Shown here one piece after another: positions 41,222 to 52,702 of a DNA stretch of 64,000 nt; the stretch's first letter is position 1; each line of letters starts with the position of its first letter. The position numbers and the translations under genes are program-made. A model generated the notes under the pieces. It was not told the origin of the DNA, did not search any database, and was given only the letters and a program-made list of their open reading frames with translations. This stretch comes from Gloeocapsopsis crepidinum LEGE 06123 (GTDB lineage Bacteria; Cyanobacteriota; Cyanobacteriia; Cyanobacteriales; Chroococcidiopsidaceae): the NCBI RefSeq assembly GCF_015207655.1, contig NZ_JADEWN010000001.1:1-64000 (forward strand), given 5' to 3'.

Positions 41222-42034
41222 TTAGTTTTGGGCGATCACTGGTGTTTTTACACGTAAGCGTTGAAACATAGCATCTCGTGCTTGTTGTGCCAAAGCATCA
41301 TTGAGAGGTGAAAGTGATATTGGTGATTGATACTTTTGTCTAAGTGCAGTTTGAATGAGCCAATCGGCAACAAACGGATTTTTGGGTAGCAAAGGACCAT
41401 GCGAATAAGTAGCGATCGCATTTTGGTAAAATGCCCCTTCTGTACCATCTTCACCATTGTTGCCCAACCCTTGAACAACTTTTCCCAAAGCTTCGACTTT
41501 TCCTAACTTGGTGCGTCCGCCATGATTTTCAAACCCAATCAAGTATGCAGGAGAACCAATCATTGCTGCAAGTTCTTGTGCCAATCGTTTTGCACTCACT
41601 TCAACAACAAGATTGCCAATACAACGGCGGGCGTTTGTTCCTGGATGAATTGAGACAAAATCTAGTAAACCTAATCCTTCAATTCGTTGTCCTAATGCAG
41701 GTTCGTAGTAGTGTCCGAGTAATTGTGGCGCACCGCAAGTAAATACACCAGGAGTCCCGTTATCAATTTTTTCTCGCAAGGTTTCAGCTTTAGTACCGCG
41801 TAAATCGCGCATCACAATTTCTTGTTGTCGATCTTGCGCACCACCACCGACAATCATATCTACGCTTTGAAAGTCTACTGCTGTCGCGTTTTGATCGAGA
41901 GGTAATACTTTTACTGTATACCCGCGCCACTCACAGCGTTTTCGCAGACAAATTACATTTCCGCGATCGCCGTAAGTACTCATCAAGGTAGGATATAACC
42001 AGCCGATTGTTAGTTCGATTTTTGTTACTTTCAT
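41222..42034 (-). CDS. gatD: Lipid II isoglutaminyl synthase glutaminase subunit
   Basis: IELTIGWLYPTLMSTYGDRGNVICLRKRCEWRG, GVFTCGAPQLLG, FENHGGRTKLG. Confidence 0.88.
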   Translation of the reverse strand: MKVTKIELTIGWLYPTLMSTYGDRGNVICLRKRCEWRGYTVKVLPLDQNATAVDFQSVDMIVGGGAQDRQQEIVMRDLRGTKAETLREKIDNGTPGVFTCGAPQLLGHYYEPALGQRIEGLGLLDFVSIHPGTNARRCIGNLVVEVSAKRLAQELAAMIGSPAYLIGFENHGGRTKLGKVEALGKVVQGLGNNGEDGTEGAFYQNAIATYSHGPLLPKNPFVADWLIQTALRQKYQSPISLSPLNDALAQQARDAMFQRLRVKTPVIAQN

Positions 42035-42117
42035 AAAAGTCAAGACTGTGGGATGGTAATGGGTAATGGGGAACGCGGTCATCAGTTTGACAATTACCAG
42101 TTAGCAATTACCAAGAT

Positions 42118-43458
42118 TTAAAGAATCTTCCGTCCTGTGAGAACTTCGCGCACTTCTAACATTGCTGAGTAAGTGGGAAGAATGTGGAGTGTTTGATCGG
42201 CTGGTGTGTGTTCTAAAGCAGTGGCGATCGCATCGCGCAAGTTTTCCTTAACAATAAGTTGCAAATCTTCTTGCTGAGAGTAGCGTAACCGTAGTGCCAT
42301 ATCATAAACGCGATCGCCACTGACAATGAATGTTCCACCTTGATCGACCAGTTTTTCAGTATCGACATCCCAGATCCAAGAGACATCAGTACCATCAGGA
42401 ATGCGATCGTTTAATACAAACAAGACTGGTGCAAGTTGTGAAGATTGTTGCCTTACTTGATTAACTGCGCGGATTGTCTCGTTCATTCCCACAGGATTTT
42501 TGGATAAGAGAATACGTACGTGTTTGCCATTGATGTGTAACTCTTCTGCACGTCCGAATGCTGCCTGAAAATTACTAATTGTGTCGCGGATTGTTGCTTC
42601 ATCAACACCAAGTTGTTGCGCAGCTAAAACTGCAGCTAAAGTGTTGTACTTGTTGTACAATCCAATTAAAATCTGAGGGTATTCTTGACTGTTGATTGCT
42701 ACTGGTGCTTTATGGAAACCGCAACTAGGACAGCAAAAATCTCCTAAATGAGATAGATAAACACCTTGGTAATCAAGCGAATGTCCGCAACTAGGACAGT
42801 AGATAGAGTCTACTGCGTGGGGAATTTCTTCTAGGTAGTGTTCAGGTTCGTTTAAACCAAAAAATAAGACTTTTTGAGGTAATTGTTGACCCATGTAAGA
42901 AAGGGTGGGATCGTCGGCATTAGGAATAACTACGGTATCGGGTGGTAAAGTTGCGATCGCTTTTCCCCAGCGTTGGCTAATACTGTCTACTTCGCCATAG
43001 CGATCGAGTTGGTCGCGAAATAAGTTTAAACACAGAATGATCCTTGGTTCAATTGCGGCGACAACTTTAGGAACAACATTTTCATCGACTTCTAAAATTG
43101 CGTAATCGACATCGAGTTTGCCTACCAAGTCAGTGTTAGCAAGTAGTGTTGTCATTAAGCCATTCTCTAGGTTTGCACCAGTTGCATTGTGTGCAATCCG
43201 CTTGCCTTGACGTTCTAGCATAGTGCGTAACAGCAAAGATGTTGTTGTTTTGCCGTTTGTCCCTGCAATGAGAATCACACCGTGTTTGACTTGGCGGCTG
43301 AGTAGCTGTAGTAATTGGGGCTGTAAGCGGCGTGCAATTTCACCTGGTAAGACACTGGCTGCGCCGAGTTTAAGCGATCGCACTGCAAACGTCACTGTTT
43401 TTGCGGTTAATACTGCTAAACCTAGTTGTAGTCTATCTTTAATCTGAATTTTTGCCAT
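42118..43458 (-). CDS. murT: Mur ligase family protein, lipid II isoglutaminyl synthase subunit MurT
   Basis: VILIAGTNGKTTTSLLLRTML, Cys4 motif YCPSCGHSLDYQGVYLSHLGDFCCPSCG, SKNPVGMNETIRAV. Confidence 0.92.
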   Translation of the reverse strand: MAKIQIKDRLQLGLAVLTAKTVTFAVRSLKLGAASVLPGEIARRLQPQLLQLLSRQVKHGVILIAGTNGKTTTSLLLRTMLERQGKRIAHNATGANLENGLMTTLLANTDLVGKLDVDYAILEVDENVVPKVVAAIEPRIILCLNLFRDQLDRYGEVDSISQRWGKAIATLPPDTVVIPNADDPTLSYMGQQLPQKVLFFGLNEPEHYLEEIPHAVDSIYCPSCGHSLDYQGVYLSHLGDFCCPSCGFHKAPVAINSQEYPQILIGLYNKYNTLAAVLAAQQLGVDEATIRDTISNFQAAFGRAEELHINGKHVRILLSKNPVGMNETIRAVNQVRQQSSQLAPVLFVLNDRIPDGTDVSWIWDVDTEKLVDQGGTFIVSGDRVYDMALRLRYSQQEDLQLIVKENLRDAIATALEHTPADQTLHILPTYSAMLEVREVLTGRKIL

Positions 43459-44939
43459 TTCCCCTACTACATGTATATAAGCTGCAGCCAATCTTCACTT
43501 GCGCTTATATTTTTGCACTATCTTTATGCATCGTATAACTGACACGCTAGAAATCTTTAACCGACTGATTTGAATCTAATGCTTTCGTTTCAACTAACGT
43601 TGTGCGCAATTCTGTTTTGGCATGGAATACCGCTAATAGCCCACTCATGATATAGGTATGTTGATACTGAAGCTTGACTTGACTAAAAAACAGCTGAGCA
43701 TATTTGCGGGCGATCGCAAACATGTATAATAAAAGCTAATATTCTTCTTTTCAGCCAAAATTAGATAAACATCAGAAAAAAGTTACTAAAAATTCGTACC
43801 TCAATGATAAAATTTGTATTCGTTCATCTTGATTAAAACTCAATCAGTACAGACTGCTTAAAGTCATTCGACTGGCTAACTAGAAGTCACTATAAGAGCT
43901 AAACAAAAGAAGGCTACTTCATTTGGTTAATGTGCTGCGCTTAACTAGCAAGTTAACAAATCTGCCATAAGCTCAAGCTTGCTTTGTATGTCTTAAGTAC
44001 TACTTACAGCACGTTCAACTTAGATATCTTTAACTAATCTAGTGATTGTTTAATCAGGAATTATATCTTGTTTTTGCCTAAAGCTTTGGTTGTCTAAAAT
44101 ACTCTATTTTTGGAGTAGTAAGGCTTACAGACAAGGATAAGCAACTCATCACAGTGTCTATGGCTCTGATGCTTATTGACTATATTAATCAAATACAATT
44201 TTGTACAAAATATTAGTATTTCAGTATATGTTGCTGATTCAGTAGTTATTAAAAGTTATAAATATTTGAATGTTTACAGTTATCCTACTTTGGTATTTTG
44301 TAATACAGCATTCTTCAAATGCTATTATGTAATCTTTAGAGTAACATATTTGACAACCTACTCACATACATGGTAAAGACAAGATATAAAGCTCATTAAA
44401 GATAGAATTTAAAAGTATGAATTTAATTAAGTAAGCTTAAGTTTTTTGACAGTCTATATAATAGAGGTAAATGTTACATAAATTGTCAACGGCTATTAGA
44501 CAAGTTATTTTTATCTTAGAAATAAGAGATTCTTATATAGATAGGAGAAATATAAGATATTTTTATTTTTATGTCACTATTTGTAGTTAAATAAAAAGAC
44601 TGTGAGTTACTAGCTTAGGATTCAATTAATAAGATTTATGAGTTCGCTTGAGTCAAGAAATACCAAATTGCCTAAAAAATTTATTGTAAGGAGGTTCTGT
44701 AGAATCAATTGAGTCAATGGATAAAGCTAATTGAATTAACATTTAGTCCTTTTTTCAGATTCTGAGAAACGGAATATACTTATAGCTTATTTTAGATTTT
44801 ACATACATAATGACCGCTACCTAAAAATAAAGTAATTTGTTTTTTCATCAATAAGTTAAGCTCAGCATTAAGTTTTGTAAACTTTAGAAAAAAACACTAA
44901 AAATGACCTGAGAAATTAGTTAAATACTTTTGAATAAAA

Positions 44940-46361
44940 ATGAAAATATCAGTAGAAGAAGCAATAGAAATAGTGGAAAGCGTCACTCAACAGGGTGGTT
45001 TAAGTAAAGTACAAGAAATTGTCTTTCGTCAATGTTGGGAAGGATGTTCTTATCAAGAAATTGCTAGAAAATCTGGATATCAACTAGGCTATATTAGGGA
45101 TGTTGGTCATAAACTGTGGCAATCACTTTCAAGAGCTTTTGGTCAAAAAATTACAAAAACTAATTTTCAACGAGCTATTAAACAATATCAAATAACTGCA
45201 TTATCTCCCAAGAATGAAACTCAGACATCTCCAACAAGTGCTTGTAATTTACCCTCTGTACAATTAAGTACAGTAAGCCAAAGGCAAGATTGGCAAGAGA
45301 AAATTGATGTTTCTACATTTTTTGGTCGTACGACTGAATTATCTCATTTGGAACAGTGGATGATTAGCGATCGCTGTCGCGTAATCTCGCTTTATGGAAT
45401 GCCAGGAATTGGGAAAACGTTATTAGCTGCATTCTATGCAGAACAGATGCAATATAAGTTTGAGTATTTCATCTGGCGCAACGTGCGTAATGCTCAACCA
45501 ATTAGAGAATTATTAACAGAAATTATTTTATTTTTATCACAACGACAAATAGGAGAATTGCCGCAGACAACAGACGACTTAATCTCATGTTTAATGAAGT
45601 ATTTAAGACAGCATCGTTGTTTGTTGATCTTAGATAACTACGAATCTGTTTTACAAAGTGGTGGAAAAGCTGGGCGTTATCGCGGTACTTACGAAGGATA
45701 TGGTCAATTACTACGGCAAGTGGCCGACGAAAGTCATCAAAGCTGCTTGTTGTTGACGACAAGAGAGATGCCCATCGGTTTAACAGTCAAAGAAGGCGAT
45801 CAGTTACCTGTGCGATCGCTGCAATTAAGTGGTTTGTCATCAGAACCAGCCTATGAAATTTTAAGAACGAAAGGTCTAGTATTCACTAATGAAGAAGCAC
45901 AAGGTTTAGTGACTCGCTATTCAGGTAATCCACTTGCTTTAAAAATTGTAGCTGTATCAATTCAATCTCTATATAAACAAGATATATCTAAGTTTTTGTC
46001 TCAAGGTCGAATTGTTTTTGGAGAGATATGGGATCTGTTAGAACAGCAATTTAATCGTCTATCGAACCGTGAAAAGCAAGTGATGCTGTGGTTAACAAGT
46101 TATCAAGAAAACACCTCTTTACTGAAACTAGATGAAAACAACTTGCCTGGATTATCTACAAGAGTAGTGTTAGAAGCTTTGCAATCTCTACAAATGCGAT
46201 CGTTCATAGAAAACAACTCATTGCGTTTTACTCAGCCCAATATGGTTTTAGAGTACATTAAAGAAGTAACTCACTATAAAAGCGAATCTAGTATTCTCAA
46301 ATTTGCAACAATCTCTTCAGAATTGAGTCAATTTCCAATACTTACAAAAAACCAAGGTTAA
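44940..46361 (+). CDS. STAND/NB-ARC NTPase with N-terminal vMAP-type HTH domain
   Basis: MKISVEEAIEIVESVTQQGGLSKVQEIVFRQCWEGCSYQEIARKSGYQLGYIRDVGHKLWQSLSRAFGQKITKTNF; Walker A YGMPGIGKTLLA, Walker B CLLILDNYESV. Confidence 0.88.
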   Translation: MKISVEEAIEIVESVTQQGGLSKVQEIVFRQCWEGCSYQEIARKSGYQLGYIRDVGHKLWQSLSRAFGQKITKTNFQRAIKQYQITALSPKNETQTSPTSACNLPSVQLSTVSQRQDWQEKIDVSTFFGRTTELSHLEQWMISDRCRVISLYGMPGIGKTLLAAFYAEQMQYKFEYFIWRNVRNAQPIRELLTEIILFLSQRQIGELPQTTDDLISCLMKYLRQHRCLLILDNYESVLQSGGKAGRYRGTYEGYGQLLRQVADESHQSCLLLTTREMPIGLTVKEGDQLPVRSLQLSGLSSEPAYEILRTKGLVFTNEEAQGLVTRYSGNPLALKIVAVSIQSLYKQDISKFLSQGRIVFGEIWDLLEQQFNRLSNREKQVMLWLTSYQENTSLLKLDENNLPGLSTRVVLEALQSLQMRSFIENNSLRFTQPNMVLEYIKEVTHYKSESSILKFATISSELSQFPILTKNQG

Positions 46362-46391
46362 CTAAACAGAAGTGTATTAATCGCATTACTA

Positions 46392-47372
46392 TTAAAATTG
46401 CTTCTCTAGTTCCGCTGTTTGTGTTGTAGATTGCTGAGTTTGCTCAATGTCCAAGCGAGAACAGAAATTTTCCATTGTCAGCTTTAAACCTTGTTGTAGA
46501 GAAATTGCCGGTTCCCAATTAAGCCAGGCTTTGGCGCGTGTAATGTCTGGACAGCGATGGCGCGGATCGTCTAACAGTGGTGGTGCAAACTCAATCTTGA
46601 CGTTAGGATTGACTAGCTTTTGCACATTTTGAGCTAGCTCTAGAATAGTACACTTATTTGGGCTACCCAAGTTGACTGGACCAATGTATTCACTATTCAT
46701 CAGCCGCATCAATCCTTCTACTAGATCAGAAACATAGCAAAAACTTCGAGTTTGATAACCGTCACCATATACTACCAAAGGCTGATTTCGAAGAGCCTGA
46801 ACGATTAAGTTACTTATGGCTCTACCATCATTTTCTAACATACGCGGACCATAAGTATTAAAGATGCGGGCGACACGAATTTTTACATCATTTTGCCGAT
46901 AGTAGTCGAAAGCAAGAGTTTCAGCAACTCGCTTACCTTCGTCATAGCAGGAGCGAATTCCGATCGGATCGACGTTTCCTCTATAGTCCTCACTTTGAGG
47001 ATGAATTTGTGGATCGCCATAAACCTCGCCAGTAGAGGCTAAAAGAAATCTAGCTTTCACCCGCTTGGCAAGCCCTAGCATATTTAACGTCCCGATCACA
47101 TTAGTTTTAACTGTTTTGACTGAATTAAATTGGTAATGCACCCGTGCTGTAGGACAAGCGAGATGATAGATTTGCTCAACTTCTAATCGTAAAGGTTCAG
47201 TGACATCGTGTCGTAGCAGTTCAAAATTTGGATACTCCATCCACTTAAGAATGTTACGTTTATGTCCCGTATAAAAATTATCTAAACAAATGACTTCATG
47301 CCCCTGTGTCATCAATCGATCTATTAAATGAGAGCCAATTAAGCCCGCACCGCCCGTAACTAATATTCTCAT
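46392..47372 (-). CDS. NAD-dependent epimerase, UDP-glucuronate decarboxylase type
   Basis: [95 protein letters not shown]. Confidence 0.92.
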   Translation of the reverse strand: MRILVTGGAGLIGSHLIDRLMTQGHEVICLDNFYTGHKRNILKWMEYPNFELLRHDVTEPLRLEVEQIYHLACPTARVHYQFNSVKTVKTNVIGTLNMLGLAKRVKARFLLASTGEVYGDPQIHPQSEDYRGNVDPIGIRSCYDEGKRVAETLAFDYYRQNDVKIRVARIFNTYGPRMLENDGRAISNLIVQALRNQPLVVYGDGYQTRSFCYVSDLVEGLMRLMNSEYIGPVNLGSPNKCTILELAQNVQKLVNPNVKIEFAPPLLDDPRHRCPDITRAKAWLNWEPAISLQQGLKLTMENFCSRLDIEQTQQSTTQTAELEKQF

Positions 47373-47491
47373 CTCTACCTTGCTCGTGAGCTATTTTTTA
47401 TGCTTTGTTGGTCAAATTCAATTTATGAAGATTGGCATCTTTGCTTATCTTTTTGTGTTCTACAAAATTAAAAATTCCGATCAATATTTGT

Positions 47492-47776
47492 TTAAACTTT
47501 AATAAGTTCATTAGATTCTCTATTCACAGATAGATTAATTTGGTAGTTTAGCTGTTGAAACTGATTGTGCATCCAACTATAACCCTTAGCAATACAATGC
47601 GTACAAGCTTCACCACAGTTATTTCCCTGATCGTCACAAAGAATTACACTTGCTTCTTTTCTCTCGAAATGCTGCTGACATAAGTAGCAAAGCTGATAAT
47701 TTTCACAACAGCTACTATTACTATTAGTATGTTCAATTTGAATTTGCATGGTTTCTAATTTTACTTGAATGTTCAT
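47492..47776 (-). CDS. Small Cys-rich, zinc-binding-like hypothetical protein
   Basis: CCENYQLCYLCQQHFERKEASVILCDDQGNNCGEACTHCIAKGYSW; several CxxC-type pairs. Confidence 0.55.
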   Translation of the reverse strand: MNIQVKLETMQIQIEHTNSNSSCCENYQLCYLCQQHFERKEASVILCDDQGNNCGEACTHCIAKGYSWMHNQFQQLNYQINLSVNRESNELIKV

Positions 47777-47884
47777 TTGGAGAAATTGTATAAATTAGTT
47801 ATCAATTTAACGTAAATACTCCAGGCAAAAGCCTTTTAATACCTATTTTTCTAGTTAACTATGGGGAGAATAACTAACTACTAC

Positions 47885-48637
47885 TTAGTAAGCACCACGT
47901 TTAGTTAAAACAATATATAGCGTTTTGAAGAGTAGATACAAGTCGTAAGTAACAGACCATTTACGTTGGTAATCCAAATCCATTAGCACGATCGCTTCAA
48001 AATCTTTGATACTAGAACGTCCATTTACCTGCCATTCACCTGTTATTCCTGGTTTAACCCACAGCCTTTGCCAGTGGTGAGGTGCGTAATGCTTGACTTC
48101 ATCCTTTGTTGGTGGTCGAGTACCAACTAAGCTCATTTGCCCCAGTAAAACGTTCCAAAACTGCGGCAATTCGTCCAGACTAGTGCGGCGCAGAAAGCTA
48201 CCTACACGAGTAACACGGGGATCGTTTGAATTCTTAAAAATTTGTCCTTGAGCTTCATTTTTGACTAAATGTTGTAGTTTCTCAGCCCCAACCACCATAG
48301 AGCGAAATTTCCAAATGCGGAAAAGACGACCATTTAACCCACAGCGCATCTGGCTGTAGAAGATAGGACCAGGGTTATCTAATTGCATTGCAATTCCCAC
48401 TGGAATCGTGACCAAGGCAGTAATTAGTAATCCAAATATAGCCCCGAAGATATCAATTAAACGTTTAGTACGACTAATAGTAGAGGGATGTATAACTGAC
48501 CTTACTACACAATTCTTGTGTTCCTTTAAAGGAAGATTTATTGATTCTTGCGTTTCAGTTTGCGTATGTTTTTCTTGACTAATATTCCCAATCTTTGGAT
48601 TTGAAATACGTGATATCAATGGAACTATCTTTATCAT
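47885..48637 (-). CDS. Exopolysaccharide sugar transferase (bacterial sugar transferase family)
   Basis: [18 protein letters not shown]..., [55 protein letters not shown]. Confidence 0.95.
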   Translation of the reverse strand: MIKIVPLISRISNPKIGNISQEKHTQTETQESINLPLKEHKNCVVRSVIHPSTISRTKRLIDIFGAIFGLLITALVTIPVGIAMQLDNPGPIFYSQMRCGLNGRLFRIWKFRSMVVGAEKLQHLVKNEAQGQIFKNSNDPRVTRVGSFLRRTSLDELPQFWNVLLGQMSLVGTRPPTKDEVKHYAPHHWQRLWVKPGITGEWQVNGRSSIKDFEAIVLMDLDYQRKWSVTYDLYLLFKTLYIVLTKRGAY

Positions 48638-49302
48638 TCTTCTACCTTAGAGTATCACATGTTTCTACAAAGTCATAAACCAGGTATTTAATTATTATTG
48701 CTTGCTAAAATGTACAAAAATGATAGATTATTGAGCTATCCTCATGCGTTGAATCTGTAATAATAGCTTTACTATTGGCATATTTATATTTAATTCTCTA
48801 AAAGTAATGAGTTTCACTTAAAAATATCTATAAATTACACTAAGTTTGCCCTGTTTATTTCCTTATGTAGCAGAGTTCAGGAGTCAGAGATCGGAATTAA
48901 AAGCTAGTTGGCTCAATAGTTCTAAGTTTCTATAATGTCCTAAGTATATTGATTATTGCTATAAAAATAGTGCGATCGCATTTATATTGATAATCCTTTA
49001 TTTGATTTGAATACATCCTGAATTAGTAAATTTATGTAAATATACTAATTCTCATAAACAAAAGTTATCTTTTAGTTTATTTACAATAATAACGAGTCTT
49101 CGACTTAAACTCATCAAACGAATATTTAGAGTATCATTATTAATTATCTAGAGGAAATGTCTACGATTATGTTCAAGAAAATGTTTGATTTAAGATATCA
49201 GTTGTATAACTTCTTATTATTTTTGTTGAACACGAGTTTTGCGAGCAGTCTCTACTTTATCCCTCGTACTCATAACATTAATCGAGCCGAGTAAGTTAGA
49301 TG

Positions 49303-50640
49303 CTATTGCTTTTTAGAGAACGAAGGCTTAACCGTATGCAAGTAAAAATTCACTCCAGACAAACAACCTAAAACCTCTACTAATAGTGTGCTGTGTCTGG
49401 ATTCAAAACCTTTTAATAGCCCACGTAAAAACAGCTTTACATAGTACTTCGGTAGAGTGAAAAACAAGTGACGCAGATTACCCCAGTGCCGATACTTAGA
49501 AAACTGAATCAACCGCGCTGCCGCATCTCCTCGCAAATAAGAGTATATCTGCTGTTTCAAGTCATCTATATCTTTGCGATGATAGTGGTAAACGACAGCT
49601 GTTGGCTCATAGCGACACGCCCAGCCTTCGGCAAGCACTCGGTACCATAATTCAGAATCTCCATTACACCCAGCAGCTCCTGCGTCTAAACGTTCGTCAA
49701 AATTCCCCACTAGTTCAAAAGCCGTACGTCGGAACGCCATATTGGCACCAGCTCCTATACGCCAAACAGGAACACCCCAATGCTTGTGCTGCTCAAAAAA
49801 GTGGGTATCAAAAGTCAGGGCACGGTACCCTCGATGAAAGCTCCAGTATTTTTCAAAGATGAATTGTGCTTCTGTTTCTAGTTCTGCTGGTAGAACCATT
49901 CCGGTAACAGCCATCACCTTGGGGTCATCAAAGCTTTGCTGCAGTTGAGCAAGCCAGTCAGGATGAACTGTCACGTCATCATCAGTAAAAGCAATAATAT
50001 CGCTTGTCGTGTGACGAATACCTGTATTACGTGCTATGTCTAAACCAGGGTTGGGTTCTAGCACATATCGGATATGGGGCATCTGGGCAACGAGCTGACG
50101 TGTAGTATCTGAACTCGGGGCATTGTCTACAACTAGGATTTCCTGTGGGTACTGGGACAAATTTTGTAACGAATGCAGACATCGTGCTAATTGTTCTGGT
50201 CGATCCCGCGTACAGATGACCACACAAACAGATTGACTTGTAGGCAGTAACAAACATTCACAAAGCTGAGCCAGAGGCTGCTGTAATTCCACAAGTGCAT
50301 CAAAGTTTGGCGGAATTGAATTTTTATTAAACAGTTCAGGCAAGTGTACTTTAAAACCTTGCTCAAAAAGGCGATCGCCGACTGCTGGGGTAATAGTTTG
50401 CAGTACCAGGTTTGTCAATTGCGTAGCGGGCATCGGTAACTGAGTGGCTTGAATTTCCAGATGACCAAGGGGGATGCCATGCCACCAAAACACTATATAT
50501 AGCCCCTGATAGTCTGATGCAAGTAGTGCAGGAATGCCTTCACTCAGCTCAAGGTGCAGAATCTTCCAGGGAGCAAATGTATTCACAATTAACTTACCTC
50601 TAATTTCGCTCAGTCTATTAGCTACTTCTAAATAGAACAC
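49303..50640 (-). CDS. Family 2 glycosyltransferase with N-terminal accessory domain
   Basis: VCVVICTRDRPEQLARCLHSLQNL, ILVVDNAPSSDTTRQLVAQ, DIIAFTDDDVTVHPDWL. Confidence 0.92.
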   Translation of the reverse strand: MFYLEVANRLSEIRGKLIVNTFAPWKILHLELSEGIPALLASDYQGLYIVFWWHGIPLGHLEIQATQLPMPATQLTNLVLQTITPAVGDRLFEQGFKVHLPELFNKNSIPPNFDALVELQQPLAQLCECLLLPTSQSVCVVICTRDRPEQLARCLHSLQNLSQYPQEILVVDNAPSSDTTRQLVAQMPHIRYVLEPNPGLDIARNTGIRHTTSDIIAFTDDDVTVHPDWLAQLQQSFDDPKVMAVTGMVLPAELETEAQFIFEKYWSFHRGYRALTFDTHFFEQHKHWGVPVWRIGAGANMAFRRTAFELVGNFDERLDAGAAGCNGDSELWYRVLAEGWACRYEPTAVVYHYHRKDIDDLKQQIYSYLRGDAAARLIQFSKYRHWGNLRHLFFTLPKYYVKLFLRGLLKGFESRHSTLLVEVLGCLSGVNFYLHTVKPSFSKKQ

Positions 50641-51557
50641 AATGAATTAAGGAAAAGGTTTACGCTAGACTGCACCGACCACTGAGGACTAAAACCTAGA
50701 AGTAACTTTGCTTTTGATATATCTGCTTGCGAATGCTGAATATCTCCAGAACGGGAAAATGAAAATCTAGCTTCTGCTTTCCATTGAGGAAAACAAGCTT
50801 TGAGAATATCAACAAGTTGAATAAGAGAAGTTGCTTTTCCTGTGCCTAAATTACAAGTTACGTAGGAACCTGGGGCAAGTGGAATAGTTAAGGCTTTGGC
50901 AAAGGCGATCGCTACATCTTTGACGTAGATGAAGTCTCGTGTCTGAGTTCCATCTCCATAAATTGCGATCGGTAGACCTTGCTGCATTGCTGAAACAAAA
51001 ACCGAGATTACACCAGAGTATTGACTAGGTAATTGTCCCAGACCAAATACATTAAACATTCGTAATGCCACAAATGAAAAACCTAGTTCCTGGGCGAACA
51101 AACTCGCATATTGCTCACAAGCTAATTTTTGTAAACCATAAGGAGAAATAGGACAAGTGTCTTGATGCTCTGAAATAGGCAAATAACTTTGTTTTCCATA
51201 TACAGCTGCAGAGCTAGCAAAGACTAACCTGGGGATATTTAGATCTTGACACAGTCGAATCACTGCAACCATTGTAGAAAGATTATGATGATGAGCCTCT
51301 AGTGGTCTTAGCCAAGATTCTGTTACAGATGGAATAGCTGCTAAATGAGCAATTCCATCAATGCTCTCAGCAAAATCTTCCGGCTGACACATAAATATAT
51401 CTTTTTGCAGGAATTTTAAACAGGGATGTTTAGGTAGGTTTTGTAAGTTACCTGTAGCCAGGTTATCGACTACTGTTACAGTGTGACCTTCTAATAAAAG
51501 CTGTTCCGTAACATAAGAGCCAATAAAACCTGCTCCTCCGGTGACGATAAAATGCAT
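50628..51557 (-). CDS. NAD-dependent sugar epimerase/dehydratase
   Basis: FIVTGGAGFIGSYVTEQLLLEGHTVTVVDNL, FASSAAVYGKQ, SPYGLQKLACEQY. Confidence 0.93.
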   Translation of the reverse strand: MHFIVTGGAGFIGSYVTEQLLLEGHTVTVVDNLATGNLQNLPKHPCLKFLQKDIFMCQPEDFAESIDGIAHLAAIPSVTESWLRPLEAHHHNLSTMVAVIRLCQDLNIPRLVFASSAAVYGKQSYLPISEHQDTCPISPYGLQKLACEQYASLFAQELGFSFVALRMFNVFGLGQLPSQYSGVISVFVSAMQQGLPIAIYGDGTQTRDFIYVKDVAIAFAKALTIPLAPGSYVTCNLGTGKATSLIQLVDILKACFPQWKAEARFSFSRSGDIQHSQADISKAKLLLGFSPQWSVQSSVNLFLNSLCSI

Positions 51558-51637
51558 AACTTTAAAGTTTGAATGAGCGGCTTGAGTGTAAATAACTGTC
51601 GTTTTTCAAAATCTTCTCATCCTATGCCATCTGACGC

Positions 51638-52654
51638 TCACCAGCTCGATTGACGGACAATATTCACAACTTTGCTATTAGCCCTCTTAGTATTAGCCTT
51701 TAGCCAGAGATGAACAGGAGCAGGCGCTATCAGCTTTAATAGCGTTTTCACCCAGTACAAAAGATAAAAGATCTTCATCTGATACAAGCGGTATAAAATT
51801 GGCTGCCGATAAGGCCATAGCGCCTGTTGTAGAGATTCCCAAACTTTGGTGTCTTTAACTCCTTGTTCAGACAAATACTTCTCTAACCAATTCAAGAAAG
51901 TCAGTTGAGCAGAATTCATCTGGGAAAAATGAAATTCCCCTGTTTTTACTGCTACATAGCAACTGGAGTCTGGATGCTGTCGATACCTGTCCCAACAGCC
52001 ACTTTCGACAAATACAGGTACTTTGAGACACAGCTTGGCAAAGAAGGCTTGATCCTCATGCATGCCTCGAAAAGTCTCGACAAATCCTCCTATGTCTTCT
52101 ATTGTCTTCCTTCGGATTAGGACGCCACAAGTAGCAGGTGTTTCAGCGTCTTCTCCTTGTAAGAACAGAGCAAGCAGTTGCGGTGGCTGCACCAAAGTAT
52201 CAGGCTGAACACCAAGTTTTCGTCCGCGATCGCGTCGAACATCTTTAGGTTTCCCTGTCCAGCTATACCACATTTGAGTAGACCCATAAACCATTGCAGC
52301 TTCAGGCTGTGAGTTTAAAATTGCCACTTGTCGCTCTAATTTAGGCGGCAACCAAATGTCATCTGCATCCAAAAAGGCAATATACTCGCCTTTGGCGTTG
52401 CTAATACCCAGGTTGCGCGAAGCACTCATGCCGCGATTTTGATGACCGTCGTGTTCTAGATAACGCACTTTCTCAGGATATTGTGTTGCATAGCGTTGGG
52501 CAATGGCAGTGCTAGCGTCAGTTGAACCGTCGTCTACAAGCAACAATTCCCAGCGATTGTAGGTCTGAGCAAACACGCTCTCTATGGCTTCTTGGATGAA
52601 CTTCTCAGCGTTCAAGAAGATGATGATACCAGAAACCAGTGGCTTGCTACTCAT
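51638..52654 (-). CDS. Family 2 glycosyltransferase
   Basis: LVSGIIIFLNAEKFIQEAIESVFAQTYNRWELLLVDDGSTDAST, YIAFLDADDIWLPPKLERQ. Confidence 0.94.
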   Translation of the reverse strand: MSSKPLVSGIIIFLNAEKFIQEAIESVFAQTYNRWELLLVDDGSTDASTAIAQRYATQYPEKVRYLEHDGHQNRGMSASRNLGISNAKGEYIAFLDADDIWLPPKLERQVAILNSQPEAAMVYGSTQMWYSWTGKPKDVRRDRGRKLGVQPDTLVQPPQLLALFLQGEDAETPATCGVLIRRKTIEDIGGFVETFRGMHEDQAFFAKLCLKVPVFVESGCWDRYRQHPDSSCYVAVKTGEFHFSQMNSAQLTFLNWLEKYLSEQGVKDTKVWESLQQALWPYRQPILYRLYQMKIFYLLYWVKTLLKLIAPAPVHLWLKANTKRANSKVVNIVRQSSW

Positions 52655-52702
52655 TGCCTTTCCTTCCTACTAAAGTTGTGTTCAGCTACACATATAAGCC
52701 AT

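Noticed and set aside
44176-44376. 66-aa ORF in the AT-rich intergenic region
   Set aside because: Low-complexity composition and no convincing RBS or family features
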